Positions 49,492 to 58,785 of a stretch of DNA of 64,000 nucleotides are shown piece after piece. The notes beneath the pieces are model-generated. The model made no database searches. It saw only the letters and a list, made by a program, of their open reading frames with translations, and was not told the DNA's origin. The position numbers and the translations under genes are program-made. How positions within the stretch are numbered: the stretch's first letter is position 1; the number at the start of each line of letters is the position of its first letter. Source of the DNA: Variovorax paradoxus (lineage in GTDB: Bacteria; Pseudomonadota; Gammaproteobacteria; Burkholderiales; Burkholderiaceae_C); the NCBI GenBank assembly GCA_016806145.1, contig CP063166.1, forward strand, positions 4,588,001 to 4,652,000, in the 5' to 3' direction.

Positions 49492-49560
49492 ATCCGGCGA
49501 GAGCTCAGTGCATGAACGGTGTCAGTGCGGAAAGGGTATGAAGGCGTGCTCTCGCCGGAT
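49492..49560 (-). other. 13-bp perfect hairpin between czcI and czcC
   Basis: ATCCGGCGAGAGC (49492-49504) and GCTCTCGCCGGAT (49548-49560) are exact reverse complements separated by 43 bases. The right arm touches the czcI stop codon. On the transcript the hairpin is followed by TTTTCCC, so it may be a partial terminator or an RNA-processing or stability signal separating czcI from czcCBA-D. Confidence 0.65.
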
Positions 49561-49937
49561 CAGGCGGCGAGAGTCCATGCGGGACGCACGGGCACTTCGG
49601 GAATGTGCGAGTCGAAGGACTCGGCGAGCACGGCGCGCGGGCCCTGCGGATCGAATGCGAGGCCGGGCATCACCGCGGGCGCGGTCACCGCGTGCTGCGC
49701 ATGACCGAAGTGGCACAGGGCGCAATCGCCGATCGCGGGGTTCGGCGCGTTGCCGGCGTCCTTCGACGTGCCGGCGTCGGCGTGGCTGCGATCCTCGGCC
49801 GCGTTGCCCGGATGCTCGTGGTGGCCCCAGTGCTGCGTCTGCGCGTCCTGCTCGTGCGCGCAATAGGCGGCCGACATCGCCCAGCTGTACTGGAGCGGAA
49901 GCAGGAACACCAGGAAGATCAACAGCCAGCGACGCAT
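49560..49937 (-). CDS. czcI: CzcI-like small periplasmic protein
   Basis: The 125-residue protein has a signal peptide (LLIFLVFLLPLQYSWAM) and a His- and Cys-rich body (YCAHEQDAQTQHWGHHEHP and CALCHFGHAQHA). Proteins of this layout precede czcCBA in Cupriavidus metallidurans, where CzcI influences expression of the cluster. Its size and site match; function as metal-binding regulator is inferred. It is divergent from czcR. Confidence 0.8.
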   Translation of the reverse strand: MRRWLLIFLVFLLPLQYSWAMSAAYCAHEQDAQTQHWGHHEHPGNAAEDRSHADAGTSKDAGNAPNPAIGDCALCHFGHAQHAVTAPAVMPGLAFDPQGPRAVLAESFDSHIPEVPVRPAWTLAA

Positions 49938-50049
49938 GGGAGCGGGAGTATATCGACGGCACTTTCGATGCCGGGCCTCTCAAGACCCCACGGAATGCGG
50001 GTGCAGCGCACAGTACGACGCCTCGATGGGCCCTTGTCCGTCATGCGGA

Positions 50050-50063
50050 TTACGAATTTGTAA
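50050..50063. promoter_or_regulatory. candidate CzcR binding site
   Basis: TTAC-GAATTT-GTAA (50050-50063) is a 4-base dyad in an AT-richer stretch, standing out in the 162-base gap between the divergent czcI and czcR genes. Metal-responsive regulators of the CopR/CusR/CzcR group bind short AT-rich dyads in such divergent gaps. The assignment to CzcR is inference. Confidence 0.45.
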
Positions 50064-50099
50064 CCCCCTGCGGAGCCCCTGTTTCATTACCATCCGGCG

Positions 50100-50777
50100 A
50101 TGCGAATTCTTGTCATCGAGGACGAGCCCAAGCTGGGCGACTACCTCAAGAAGGGCCTGGAGGAGAACGGTTACGTCGTCGACATCGCGCGCGACGGCAT
50201 CGAAGGCCGCTACCTGGCCACCGAGGGCGACTACGGCCTGATCCTGCTCGACGTGATGCTCCCGGGCATCGACGGATTCGCGGTGCTCAAGGCGATACGC
50301 CGCACCAAGAACGTCCCGGTGCTGGTGCTGACCGCGCGCGACAAGGTGGAGGACCGCGTCAACGGCCTGCAGCAGGGCGCCGACGACTACCTGGTCAAGC
50401 CCTTCTCGTTCTCGGAACTGCTCGCGCGCATCCAGGCCCTGCTGCGCCGCGGCCAGGCCCAAGACGCCACACTGTTGCGTCTGGCCGACCTGGAACTCGA
50501 CCTCGCGAGCCGCAAGTGCCAGCGCGCGCGCAAGCGCGTCGACCTGACCTCGAAGGAATTCATGCTGCTGACGGTGCTGCTGCGCCGGCGCGGCCAGATC
50601 CTCTCGCGCACCACGCTGGCCGAGCAGGTGTGGGACATGAACTTCGACAGCGACACCAACGTGGTCGAGGTGGCGATCCGTCGGCTGCGCGGCAAGATCG
50701 ACGATCCCTTCGAGGTGAAGCTGCTGCACACGGTGCGCGGCATGGGCTACGTGCTCGAAGACCGCTCCTGGGCCTGA
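50100..50777 (+). CDS. czcR: heavy-metal response regulator CzcR
   Basis: The 225-residue OmpR-family protein has a receiver (1-115) with the acidic pocket in VIEDEPKLG, the phosphoacceptor D51 in [11 protein letters not shown] and the lysine of LVKPFSFSE, followed by a winged helix. The sequence is close to the CzcR/CopR/IrlR group. It should activate czcICBA-D on metal stress with CzcS, encoded 10 bases downstream. Confidence 0.93.
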   Translation: MRILVIEDEPKLGDYLKKGLEENGYVVDIARDGIEGRYLATEGDYGLILLDVMLPGIDGFAVLKAIRRTKNVPVLVLTARDKVEDRVNGLQQGADDYLVKPFSFSELLARIQALLRRGQAQDATLLRLADLELDLASRKCQRARKRVDLTSKEFMLLTVLLRRRGQILSRTTLAEQVWDMNFDSDTNVVEVAIRRLRGKIDDPFEVKLLHTVRGMGYVLEDRSWA

Positions 50778-50787
50778 GGGCCCGAGC

Positions 50788-52128
50788 ATGCGCGCCCCCT
50801 CGATACGCCGCCGGCTGTCGCTCTGGTTCGCGGCCCAGACCTTCTTCGGCCTCAGCGTGGTGTGCCTCGCGGTCTACCTCGTCACGGCCTGGAACTTCGG
50901 CGCCAAGCAGGACATCGAGATCGCGCACAAGGTAGAGCTGGTGCAGCACCTGCTGGCCGAGAGCGAGAGGGCCGGCGATCTCTCGACCCTGCGGCACAAG
51001 CTCAAGGACTTCTTCTCGATGGAGGACGAGTTCAGCCTCTCCATCGTCACGGCCACCGGCGACGTCATCTTCCGCTCCGCGCCGCCGGCCGGCGGGCGCT
51101 GGGTGCGCAGCGATCGGCGCATGCCGTGGCGCGCGCCGGGCGCGCAGGCGGGGCCGCTCACGGTCTCGATCGGCATCAGCGTGACCAACGACGCGCGCCT
51201 GCTCGAGCGCCTGGCCTGGACCCTGCTGGGCGCGGTGCTGCTGGGCACGGCGCTGGTCTCGCTGACCGGCTTCTGGCTGGTGCGGCGCGGCCTGCGGCCG
51301 CTGAAGGCGCTGGCCGAGCGCACCGCGGCGATGGCGCCCGACCGGCCCAACGAGCCGATCGACGCGCTGGCCTTCGCCGAGGAGCTGCAACCCTGGATCA
51401 CGCAGTTCAACGCACTGCTGTTGCGTGTGCAGCGCGCCTACGTGCAGCTCGAATCCTTCAACGCCGACGTGGCGCACGAGCTGCGCACGCCGCTGGCCAA
51501 CCTGATCGGATCGACCGAGCTCGCGCTGACCCGGCCGCGCGGCAACGAGGAGTTGCAGGCGGTGCTGGCCTCCAACCTCGAGGAGATCGGCCGCCTCTCG
51601 GGCATCGTGACCGACATGCTGTTCCTCTCGCAGGCCGAGCGCGGCGGCGCGACGCGTTCGCGCGCCACCGTGAGCCTGGCGGCGCAGGCGGCCGACGTGA
51701 TCGACTTCCACGACGCGATGCTCGAGGAGGCCGGGCTGCGGGCTCGCGTCGAAGGCGATGCCAGGGTCGACGTCGATGCCGCACTGGTGCGGCGCGCGCT
51801 GTCGAACCTGCTGGGCAATGCCATCCGTTTCGCCGCGCCGGACTCGGCCATCGCGATCGAGATCGGGCCCGACAGCGGCCCCGGGAGCCAGCGCGATGCG
51901 ATCGCACTGGCACTCGTCAACCGCGGCGCGCCGATCGCGCCCGAGGTGCTGCCGCGCCTGTTCGAGCGCTTCTACCGCGCGGCGCCGGCGCGCGACGGCT
52001 CGGCCCGCCACCATGGGCTGGGCCTGTCGATCGTGGAGGCGATCGCACGGATGCATGGCGGCCGCGTGTTCGCATCGAGCCAGGACGGCACCACGCGCAT
52101 CGGCTTCACGGTGCCAACGCAACCGTGA
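50788..52128 (+). CDS. czcS: heavy-metal sensor histidine kinase CzcS
   Basis: The 446-residue kinase has two membrane segments (about 15-35 and 148-170) around a periplasmic sensor, a HAMP domain, the H-box NADVAHELRTPLAN and a HATPase domain (LSNLLGNAIRFA N-box, HHGLGLSIVEAI G-box). The architecture and 446-residue size fit CzcS/CopS heavy-metal kinases. It phosphorylates CzcR. The 217-base gap that follows (52129-52345) shows nothing recognisable. Confidence 0.93.
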   Translation: MRAPSIRRRLSLWFAAQTFFGLSVVCLAVYLVTAWNFGAKQDIEIAHKVELVQHLLAESERAGDLSTLRHKLKDFFSMEDEFSLSIVTATGDVIFRSAPPAGGRWVRSDRRMPWRAPGAQAGPLTVSIGISVTNDARLLERLAWTLLGAVLLGTALVSLTGFWLVRRGLRPLKALAERTAAMAPDRPNEPIDALAFAEELQPWITQFNALLLRVQRAYVQLESFNADVAHELRTPLANLIGSTELALTRPRGNEELQAVLASNLEEIGRLSGIVTDMLFLSQAERGGATRSRATVSLAAQAADVIDFHDAMLEEAGLRARVEGDARVDVDAALVRRALSNLLGNAIRFAAPDSAIAIEIGPDSGPGSQRDAIALALVNRGAPIAPEVLPRLFERFYRAAPARDGSARHHGLGLSIVEAIARMHGGRVFASSQDGTTRIGFTVPTQP

Positions 52129-52345
52129 GGCGCCAGCCTTCGGCCGCCATCGCCGGCTGACGCCTTTCTTCTTCATCGCACCCGCAACGCTCGAGAACTT
52201 TGGGCTTCCTTCGCGGAACTGCGCGTACCTTTCGTCGGCCGAGCCGGGTTTGTCCCGATACGGCGCAGGCGCCCCGCCCTCAAGAATCCGCCCTCATAAA
52301 AAGCACGGACGTTCGTTTTATTGACCGGCACCCAAGGAGATGAGC

Positions 52346-53293
52346 ATGAATGGATTTTTCGGTGGCCTGCTGCGCCGCCTGGCGCTTTCCACGGTCCTCG
52401 CCCTGCTGGGCATGGTGGGTTTCGCGGCCACCGCGCAGGCGCAGGACACCACCACGCAGACCAAGTACCCGATCGTGCTCGTGCACGGCCTGTTCGGTTT
52501 CGATTCGCTGTTCGGCGTCGACTACTGGTACGGCATTCCCTCGGCGCTGCAGCGCAGCGGCGCGCGCGTGTTCGTGGCACAGGTGTCGGCCGCCAACAGC
52601 ACCGAGGTGCGCGGCGAACAGCTGCTCGCGCAGGTGAAGAACATTTTGGCGATCACGGGCGCCGCCAAGGTCAACCTGGTGGGCCATTCGCATGGCGGCC
52701 CGACCGTGCGCTACGTGGCCGGCGTGGCGCCGCAGCTGGTGGCCTCGGTCACCTCCGTGGCCGGCCCGCACAAGGGCTCGCGCGTGGCCGACATCCTGCG
52801 CGGCACCGTGCCGGCCGGCTCGCTCGGCGAGAGCGTGCTCAACGGCGCGGTGAACGCCTTCGTCGCGCTCATCAACCTCGGCTCGGGCGGCACCGGCCTG
52901 CCGCAGATGCCGGTGGCCGCGCTGAACTCGCTGACCGCGGCCGGCTCGGCCGACTTCACGCGCCGCTTCCCGCAGGCCGTGCCCACGGGCTGCGGCGACG
53001 GCGCCGAGGTCGTCGGCGGCGTGCGCTACTACTCGTGGACCGGCAAGCAGCCCGTGACCAACCTGCTCGACCCCAGCGATGCTTCGCTCGGCCTGCTGGG
53101 CCTGAGCTTCGGCGAGACCAACGACGGCCTCGTCGCCGTGTGCTCCTCGCGCCTGGGCAAGCATCTGGGCGACTACCGCCAGAACCACCTCGACGAGGTG
53201 AACCAGCTGCTCGGCGTGCGCGACTGGCTCGCGCCCGACCCGGTCGCGCTGTACCGCCAGCACGCCACCCGCCTCAAGCAGATCGGCCTGTGA
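52346..53293 (+). CDS. secreted triacylglycerol lipase, family I (LipA)
   Basis: The 315-residue esterase has a signal peptide (LALLGMVGFAATAQAQ), the lipase box GHSHGG with nucleophile S115, D260 in GETNDGLV and H281 in NHLDEVNQ. C216 and C266 fit the disulfide of Pseudomonas/Burkholderia lipases. The start at 52346 was chosen because AAGGAG (52334-52339) has correct spacing to it; ATG 52340 is too close. It overlaps its foldase gene by GTGA. The oxyanion residues are in VLVHGLFGFD. Confidence 0.92.
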   Translation: MNGFFGGLLRRLALSTVLALLGMVGFAATAQAQDTTTQTKYPIVLVHGLFGFDSLFGVDYWYGIPSALQRSGARVFVAQVSAANSTEVRGEQLLAQVKNILAITGAAKVNLVGHSHGGPTVRYVAGVAPQLVASVTSVAGPHKGSRVADILRGTVPAGSLGESVLNGAVNAFVALINLGSGGTGLPQMPVAALNSLTAAGSADFTRRFPQAVPTGCGDGAEVVGGVRYYSWTGKQPVTNLLDPSDASLGLLGLSFGETNDGLVAVCSSRLGKHLGDYRQNHLDEVNQLLGVRDWLAPDPVALYRQHATRLKQIGL

Positions 53294-54231
53294 CGCGCCG
53301 CTGGCCCCTGGTTCTGGCCGCGGCCGCGGTGGTGGCGCTCGGCGGCTGGTGGTTCGGCGCGTCGGGTCCGGCGGAAGACGAGGCGCGCACTGGCGAAGCC
53401 GCCTCGGCCAGCCCCGTGCCGCTGGCGCAAACGCCCCCGACCGCCGCGCCCGCGGTCATCGCCGACAGCTTCCTCACGCCGCATCTGCGCGACCGCATCG
53501 AGGCGCTCTTGCTCGAAGCCGGCGAGGCCGCGAGCCCCGAGGAACTCAAGCGCCGCGTCGAGGCGCTGGTGCCCGCGCATTTCGCGCCGCACGAGGCAGC
53601 GCGCGCCCGCGCGCTGCTGGGCCGCTACGTCGACTACCGCGTGGCGCTCGGCGCGCTGCAGCTGCCGGCCGACCTTGGCGATCCGCGCGCGCTGCGCGAC
53701 ACGGTCGAGGCGCGCCGCCGGGTGCGCGAGCAGCACTTCATGCCCGACGAATACCAGGCGCTGTTCGCTGCCGACGACGACTTCGACCGCTACAGCCTCG
53801 CGCGGCTCGAGATCGAGCGCAACGCCGGCCTCACGCCCGCGCAGCGCCAGGCCGCGCTCGAGGACAACGAGCGCAGCCTCGGCGAGACGCAGCGCGCCCA
53901 GCGCGCCGGCACCGTGGCCCAGCTCCAGGTGGCCTCGCAGACCGCGGCGCTCGAGGCGCGCGGCGCCAGCGACCAGGAACGCTTCGCCGAGCGCAGCGCG
54001 CAGTACGGCGCGCCGGCCGCGCAGCAGCTCGCCCAGCTCGACCGCGAGGAACGCGACTGGCAGGGACGGCTCGCGCAGTACGCGGCACTGCAGTCGGCCA
54101 AGGCCGATGCGCAGTCGCTCGAGCAGACGAAGCAGCAGCTCTTCACGCCCGAGGAACGGCTGCGGCTGGACGCGGCGCTGCAGCTGCGCGCGCAGGCGGC
54201 GGCCGCGGCGCCGTCGATGACGCCGCGCTAG
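53290..54231 (+). CDS. lipase-specific foldase (LipB/Lif), atypical N-terminus
   Basis: The 313-residue protein has one N-terminal membrane segment (WPLVLAAAAVVALGGWW), an alanine/proline linker and a long helical body, as in steric chaperones that fold secreted lipases in the periplasm. It directly follows the lipase gene (GTG start overlapping the lipase stop). The usual R-x-x-FDY-(F/C)-L-S-A motif is not present: the corresponding place reads LRDRIEALLLEAGE, and no PASLRGT-like motif precedes it. The family assignment rests on position, topology and the helical scaffold, including GRYVDYRVALGALQ. Confidence 0.78.
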   Translation: MTRRWPLVLAAAAVVALGGWWFGASGPAEDEARTGEAASASPVPLAQTPPTAAPAVIADSFLTPHLRDRIEALLLEAGEAASPEELKRRVEALVPAHFAPHEAARARALLGRYVDYRVALGALQLPADLGDPRALRDTVEARRRVREQHFMPDEYQALFAADDDFDRYSLARLEIERNAGLTPAQRQAALEDNERSLGETQRAQRAGTVAQLQVASQTAALEARGASDQERFAERSAQYGAPAAQQLAQLDREERDWQGRLAQYAALQSAKADAQSLEQTKQQLFTPEERLRLDAALQLRAQAAAAAPSMTPR

Positions 54232-54237
54232 GGCACG

Positions 54238-55605
54238 CTAGGCGCTGTCGCGCGCGACCACGAACTCGGCCCCCGGCGCCGCGCTGCGCACCGTCAGTTG
54301 CCAGCCATGCGCGAGCGCGATCTCCTGGCAGATCGCGAGCCCCAGGCCCGAACCTTCGTCGCGCCGTCCGGCGCCGCGCCAGAAGCGCTCGAAGACCTTC
54401 GGCAACTCGGTGGCGCTCAGCCCCGGCCCCTGGTCGCGCACCGAGATCCGCTGCTCGTCGGCCACCAGCCGCACCGTCGCGTTCGGCGGCGAATGCTGGA
54501 TCGCGTTCTCGAGCAGGTTCTTCAGCAGCGTGAACAGCGCCCCACGGTCGGCGCGCCAGCCGAGCGACTCGGAGGCCACGCGCAGGTCGAGCCGCACCTG
54601 GCGCCGTTCGGCCAGCCGCGCCAGGTAGTCGCCCACCTCGTCGACCAGCGCGGCCAGGTGCACCAGGCCGATCTCGTAGTTGCGCAGCTCGGTGGCCTCG
54701 GCCAGGTGCAGCAGCTGGTTCACGTGCCGGGCCATCTGGTCGACGTCGCGCAGCAGGGCCTCGCGGTCGAAGCCGGCATCGCCCGCGCCATGCAGCTCGA
54801 TCTGCGCGCGGATCAGCGCCAGCGGGGTCTTGAGTTCGTGCGCCGCCGTGCCGAGGAAATCCTGCTGCGCGACATAGCCGCGCTCGAGCCGGTCGAGCGC
54901 ACGGTTGAAGGCCTCGATCAGCGGCAGCATCTCGGACGGCAGCCCGCGCACCTCGAGCCGCGCATCGAGCGTGCGCGGCGTGATGCGCGCGGCGCTGTCG
55001 GATGCCGCGCGCAGCGGCCGCAGCATGCGGCCGAGCGTGAAGTACATGGCGATGGCGAACAGCAGCACCGACGCCAGCCCCGCGAACAGCATCCCCTGCC
55101 CCAGCGCCGGCAGGCCGACACCGCGGTCCATGAGCTCGATCAGGCGCTGGCTGATCGCCACCTGCACGTACCAGCGCTGGCCGCCATGCTCGATGGCGTG
55201 GGTCGCGGCCCGCACCGGCACGCCGTCCGCCACCGCGTCGAAGGAATGGCCCTCGGGCTCGAAGCTGCCGTTGTCCGCGCGCAGCGCCGCCAGGCCCTGC
55301 CCCGCGGGCAGCGCGACCCGGCCCGCCGCGTCGAACACGCGCACCGAGGTCTCGCGCCCCATGCCCGCGTAGAGCCACATCGCGAGCCGCGATTCATCGA
55401 AGCCGACCGGTTGCCCGGCCCCGTCGAAGCGCAATGCGCGAGCGATCAGGCGCGCATGGTTGGCGATGCTCTCGTTGAACACCTGGCCGCGCAGCGAGAG
55501 CGCCACGGCGCCGCCCGCGGCGATCAGCACGATGCACACGAGCACGCCGGCGACGTAGGTGGCCAGCAGGCGCGTGCCGAGGCTACGCGGCAGCGCGAAG
55601 CGCAT
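54238..55605 (-). CDS. sensor histidine kinase of a two-component system
   Basis: The 455-residue membrane kinase has two transmembrane segments (about 15-35 and 170-192), a periplasmic sensor, HAMP, the H-box AAHELKTPLALI, N-box KNLLENAIQHSP and G-box GSGLGLAICQEI. The group resembles QseC/TctE-type kinases. It is encoded after its regulator, overlapping it by 23 bases, and its signal is unknown. Confidence 0.9.
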   Translation of the reverse strand: MRFALPRSLGTRLLATYVAGVLVCIVLIAAGGAVALSLRGQVFNESIANHARLIARALRFDGAGQPVGFDESRLAMWLYAGMGRETSVRVFDAAGRVALPAGQGLAALRADNGSFEPEGHSFDAVADGVPVRAATHAIEHGGQRWYVQVAISQRLIELMDRGVGLPALGQGMLFAGLASVLLFAIAMYFTLGRMLRPLRAASDSAARITPRTLDARLEVRGLPSEMLPLIEAFNRALDRLERGYVAQQDFLGTAAHELKTPLALIRAQIELHGAGDAGFDREALLRDVDQMARHVNQLLHLAEATELRNYEIGLVHLAALVDEVGDYLARLAERRQVRLDLRVASESLGWRADRGALFTLLKNLLENAIQHSPPNATVRLVADEQRISVRDQGPGLSATELPKVFERFWRGAGRRDEGSGLGLAICQEIALAHGWQLTVRSAAPGAEFVVARDSA

Positions 55606-56260
55606 AGCCGTGGCCTCTTACATTGGCGATCTGCAAGGCCGAGCCCACGGCCTGCAGCTTCCTGCGCAGGCGATGCAGGGCCACGTCGAGCGCATTGGGC
55701 GTGACCGCTTCCGACAGGCCCCAGGCGGCCGATTCGAGCGCGCCGCGCCGCACGGTCTGCCCGCCGGCGCGCACCAGGCACAGCATGATCTGCAGCTCGG
55801 CCGGCGCCAGCGTGACCGCCTCGGTGCCGCAGGCCAGCGTGCCGCTGTCGGGCTGGATGCGGATGTCGCCATGGGCCGGCGAGAGGCTTTGCAGCTGCAC
55901 CGGCCGGCGCAGCAGCGCGCGCACGCGCGCCACCAGTTCCTCCATCGAGAAGGGCTTGGCCAGGTAGTCGTCGGCGCCCGATTCGAGGCCATCGACGCGG
56001 TCGTGCAGCGCATCGCGCGAGGTCAGCATCAGGCACGGCGTGCGCGTGCCGGCCGCGCGCAGCCGGCGCACCAGCTCCAGGCCGTCGCCATCGGGCAGGC
56101 CGCGGTCGACCACCAGCGCCGCATAGTCGGTGCCGCGCAGCGCATGCGCGGCGCTGTCGATGCGGCCGAAGACATCGGCTTCGATGCCCGCGCCCGACAG
56201 CGCCTTGCAGACCAGCGCGGCCATGCGTTCGTGGTCCTCGATCAGCGCGATGCGGTTCAT
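55583..56260 (-). CDS. OmpR-family response regulator
   Basis: The 225-residue regulator has a receiver with IEDHERMA, phosphoacceptor D52 in VVDRGLPDGDG and K in LAKPFSMEE, followed by a winged-helix domain (RLRRKLQAVGSALQIANVRG). It should act on the direct repeats at 57170-57189 upstream of mipA. It lies 15 bases after mipA and before its kinase gene, so the system is probably made with MipA. Confidence 0.9.
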   Translation of the reverse strand: MNRIALIEDHERMAALVCKALSGAGIEADVFGRIDSAAHALRGTDYAALVVDRGLPDGDGLELVRRLRAAGTRTPCLMLTSRDALHDRVDGLESGADDYLAKPFSMEELVARVRALLRRPVQLQSLSPAHGDIRIQPDSGTLACGTEAVTLAPAELQIMLCLVRAGGQTVRRGALESAAWGLSEAVTPNALDVALHRLRRKLQAVGSALQIANVRGHGYALRAAA

Positions 56261-56275
56261 GCGTCCGAGGATGCC

Positions 56276-57121
56276 TCAGAAACGGTAGAGATAGCCGAGC
56301 GAGGCCGAACCCAGGCTGGAGCGGTTCACCAGCGGACTGTTCTTGATCTGCTTGCCGAGCTGGGTGGAACCGACGTCGACGAACACCGACTGGTGGCGGT
56401 CGATGGCATAGCCCACGCGCAGGCCGATCTCGGTGTTGACGCTGGAGCGGCCCAGGTAGAGCGGGCGCCCGATGCGGACCTCCTGCGCGCGCACGCCGTA
56501 GTAGTAGTCGACGTACTTGTCGTCGACCCACACGGCCTCGAGGCGCGGCGTGAAGGTGAAGCGGCCGGCGCGGAAGTCGCGCTGCACGCCCAGGCGCAGG
56601 TGCTGGCCCTTGCTCTTGCCCGAGGCGTCGCCGAGCCATTCGAGCGAGAGGTCGGCCAGCTCGTTGCGCCAGACGAGGCCGGCGCCGAGCCAGATGCTGC
56701 CCTTGCGCTCCTCCATGCCCGAAAGCACGGGCGCGTCGTCGGGCTTGTAGCCGCCCAGGCCGTAGCGGGCGCGCAGGCCGAAGGACAGCGAGGAGCGGCC
56801 GCCCAGTGCGAGCGCCGGCAGCTTGAGTTCGGCGCCGGTGCCGAACACGCGCACATGGCGGTTCTCGAAATAGACCAGCGGCAGGCCCTGGGTCTTGTTG
56901 CCGGCGTCGGTGTACGGCTGCTGCTTGACGCCGGCCGCGATGCCCAGGCCCCAGCGGGCGCGGTCGTCGGACGGGGCGGCCGAAGGCTCGGCGAGCGATT
57001 GTTCGAGGGCCGTGTCCTGCGCCCAGGCGGGCACGGCCCACGGGGTCAGCGACAGGCCCGCGAGCACGGGCAGGCAACGGGAAAAGAAGGAGAAGGAAGA
57101 GAGCGAGGAAGCACGCGGCAT
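56276..57121 (-). CDS. MipA/OmpV family outer-membrane protein
   Basis: The 281-residue protein has a long signal peptide (ending near WAQDT) and an antiparallel beta-strand pattern that ends in SASLGYLYRF, the terminal phenylalanine of outer-membrane barrels. MipA was described as a scaffold for murein synthases, OmpV relatives as porins. It shares its transcription unit with the two-component pair, a frequent arrangement, so it may be either target or part of the sensing. The N-terminus could be shorter by about 10 residues. Confidence 0.87.
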   Translation of the reverse strand: MPRASSLSSFSFFSRCLPVLAGLSLTPWAVPAWAQDTALEQSLAEPSAAPSDDRARWGLGIAAGVKQQPYTDAGNKTQGLPLVYFENRHVRVFGTGAELKLPALALGGRSSLSFGLRARYGLGGYKPDDAPVLSGMEERKGSIWLGAGLVWRNELADLSLEWLGDASGKSKGQHLRLGVQRDFRAGRFTFTPRLEAVWVDDKYVDYYYGVRAQEVRIGRPLYLGRSSVNTEIGLRVGYAIDRHQSVFVDVGSTQLGKQIKNSPLVNRSSLGSASLGYLYRF

Positions 57122-57169
57122 GGCGAAGCCAATCGGGTTGTCAGGGAAGCCCGGATGCTCGATGCGGCA

Positions 57170-57189
57170 GTCTTACCGCGGTCTTACCG
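57170..57189. promoter_or_regulatory. direct-repeat operator upstream of mipA
   Basis: GTCTTACCG occurs at 57170-57178 and at 57181-57189, an exact 11-base period, about 50 bases upstream of the mipA start. A reverse copy, GGTAAG, lies at 57204-57209. OmpR/PhoB-type regulators bind tandem repeats at one helical turn, so this is the likely site of the regulator at 55583-56260. The rest of the 257-base gap (57122-57378) shows nothing more. Confidence 0.65.
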
Positions 57190-57378
57190 GCCCGCCTGCG
57201 CGCGGTAAGCCCGTGGAAAGACGGCCGGGCAGAGGATGCGCGCCTCTTCGAACCGGAGCCGCCGATGCCCCTGCCTTTCTCGACCCGACTTTCCGCTGCG
57301 CGATGCAGCGCGCCTCGCTGATGCCCGCGCCCTGGGTGCCCTCGCCCTGGTCCGCGCGCAAGACGCAGGCGCCCGCGC

Positions 57379-58629
57379 CTACGACTCCACGCGCGCCGCC
57401 TCGGCCGCGCGCGCCTTGCGCCCCAGCACCAGATGGATCAGCGGCCCCGTCATCGCCGTGGTCGCCAGCGCCATCACCAGCAGCATGGTGAAGAGCTCGG
57501 GGCCGATCAGGCCGACGTCGAGGCCGATCTTGATGACGATCAGCTCCATCAGCCCGCGCGCGTTCATCAGCGCGCCGGTGGCCAGGCTGTCGCGCCAGCC
57601 GTAGCCGGCCAGGCGCGCGCCGATCGCGCCGCCGGCCAGCTTGCCGACGCTCGCGACCGCGACGATCAGCAGCAGCGCGCCGATGCCCGCGCCCGAGAAG
57701 GCGCTGGCGGTGGTGCCCAGCCCCGCGAGCGCGAAGAACAGCGGCATCAGCAGCACGATCGACAGCGGCTCGATGCGCTCCTGCAGCGAGCGCAGCAGGC
57801 GGTCGTCGCGCGGCAGGCAGGCACCGAACAGGAAGGCGCCGAACACCGCATGCAGGTGCAGCCACTCGGTCAGCATGGCCGAGACCAGCAGGCCGATCAT
57901 CAGCGAGGCCAGCACCGTGGTCGACGGCTCGCCGTCGGGCGCGCGGGTGCGCAGCAGCCAGGCATAGGCCGGCTTCAGGCCGAGGAACAGGAAGGCGAAC
58001 AGCGCCACCGCGCCGCCGCCGGTGCGCAGCAGCCCGAGGAACCCCTCGCCCGCGCCGGCCAGCGCCACCACGAAGGCCAGCAGCACCCAGGCGAAGACGT
58101 CGACCACCGCGGCCGCGCCCAGCGAGAGCTGGCCGAACGGGGTGCGCGTCATGCCGCGGTCCCTGAGGATGCGCGCCATCACGGGGAACGCGGTGATCGA
58201 CAGCGCCGCCGCGATGAACAGCGCGAAGGGCCAGAAACCCACGCCGGCCGGCGCCAGCGAAGGGTGCAGCGCGGGCGCGATCGCCAGCCCCAGGCCCAGC
58301 GGCGCGATCACGCTCGCGATGCCGACCCAGCCGGCCGATTGCAGCTGCGCCTTCACGCCCTGCGAGGCGCGCAGCTCGAGGCCGACCACGAACATGAACA
58401 GCACCAGGCCCACGGTGGCGAGCGCCGACAGGCCGCCCAGCGACTCCTTCGCGAAGATCTGGCCATGCAGCGAGGGGAACAGCGCGCCCATGACGGCCGG
58501 CCCCAGCATCAGGCCGGCGGCCATCTCGCCGACCACGCCCGGTTGGCCGAGGTGGCGCAGCACCCATCCGCAGACGCGGGCCGTGCCGAGGATGACGATC
58601 AGTTGCAGCAGCAGGGTCGTGGCGGACAT
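57379..58629 (-). CDS. cation:proton antiporter, CPA2 (Kef/NapA) type
   Basis: The 416-residue inner-membrane protein has about 12 hydrophobic segments. GQPGVVGEMAAGLMLGP and FVVGLELRASQGVKAQL are the N-terminal motifs of the CPA2 family, and ALSITAFPVMARILRDRG and GALMNARGLMELIVIKIGL the ion-site region. There is no C-terminal RCK domain. It exchanges K or Na for protons; the ion is uncertain. Alone in its unit. Confidence 0.88.
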   Translation of the reverse strand: MSATTLLLQLIVILGTARVCGWVLRHLGQPGVVGEMAAGLMLGPAVMGALFPSLHGQIFAKESLGGLSALATVGLVLFMFVVGLELRASQGVKAQLQSAGWVGIASVIAPLGLGLAIAPALHPSLAPAGVGFWPFALFIAAALSITAFPVMARILRDRGMTRTPFGQLSLGAAAVVDVFAWVLLAFVVALAGAGEGFLGLLRTGGGAVALFAFLFLGLKPAYAWLLRTRAPDGEPSTTVLASLMIGLLVSAMLTEWLHLHAVFGAFLFGACLPRDDRLLRSLQERIEPLSIVLLMPLFFALAGLGTTASAFSGAGIGALLLIVAVASVGKLAGGAIGARLAGYGWRDSLATGALMNARGLMELIVIKIGLDVGLIGPELFTMLLVMALATTAMTGPLIHLVLGRKARAAEAARVES

Positions 58630-58785
58630 GGCCGGATGTTAAGTCCCGCCGCGCCCGGCCTCGGTCCGCAGCGCGGCCATGGCGCGCGGAACGACGCCAA
58701 GTGCTCGCCGTTCGGATCGCAGGCTGCGGCGCCGGTCATCCAGACGATCCTGGAGACCGCCCCCGGCGCCCGGAAGTGCCCCGAG

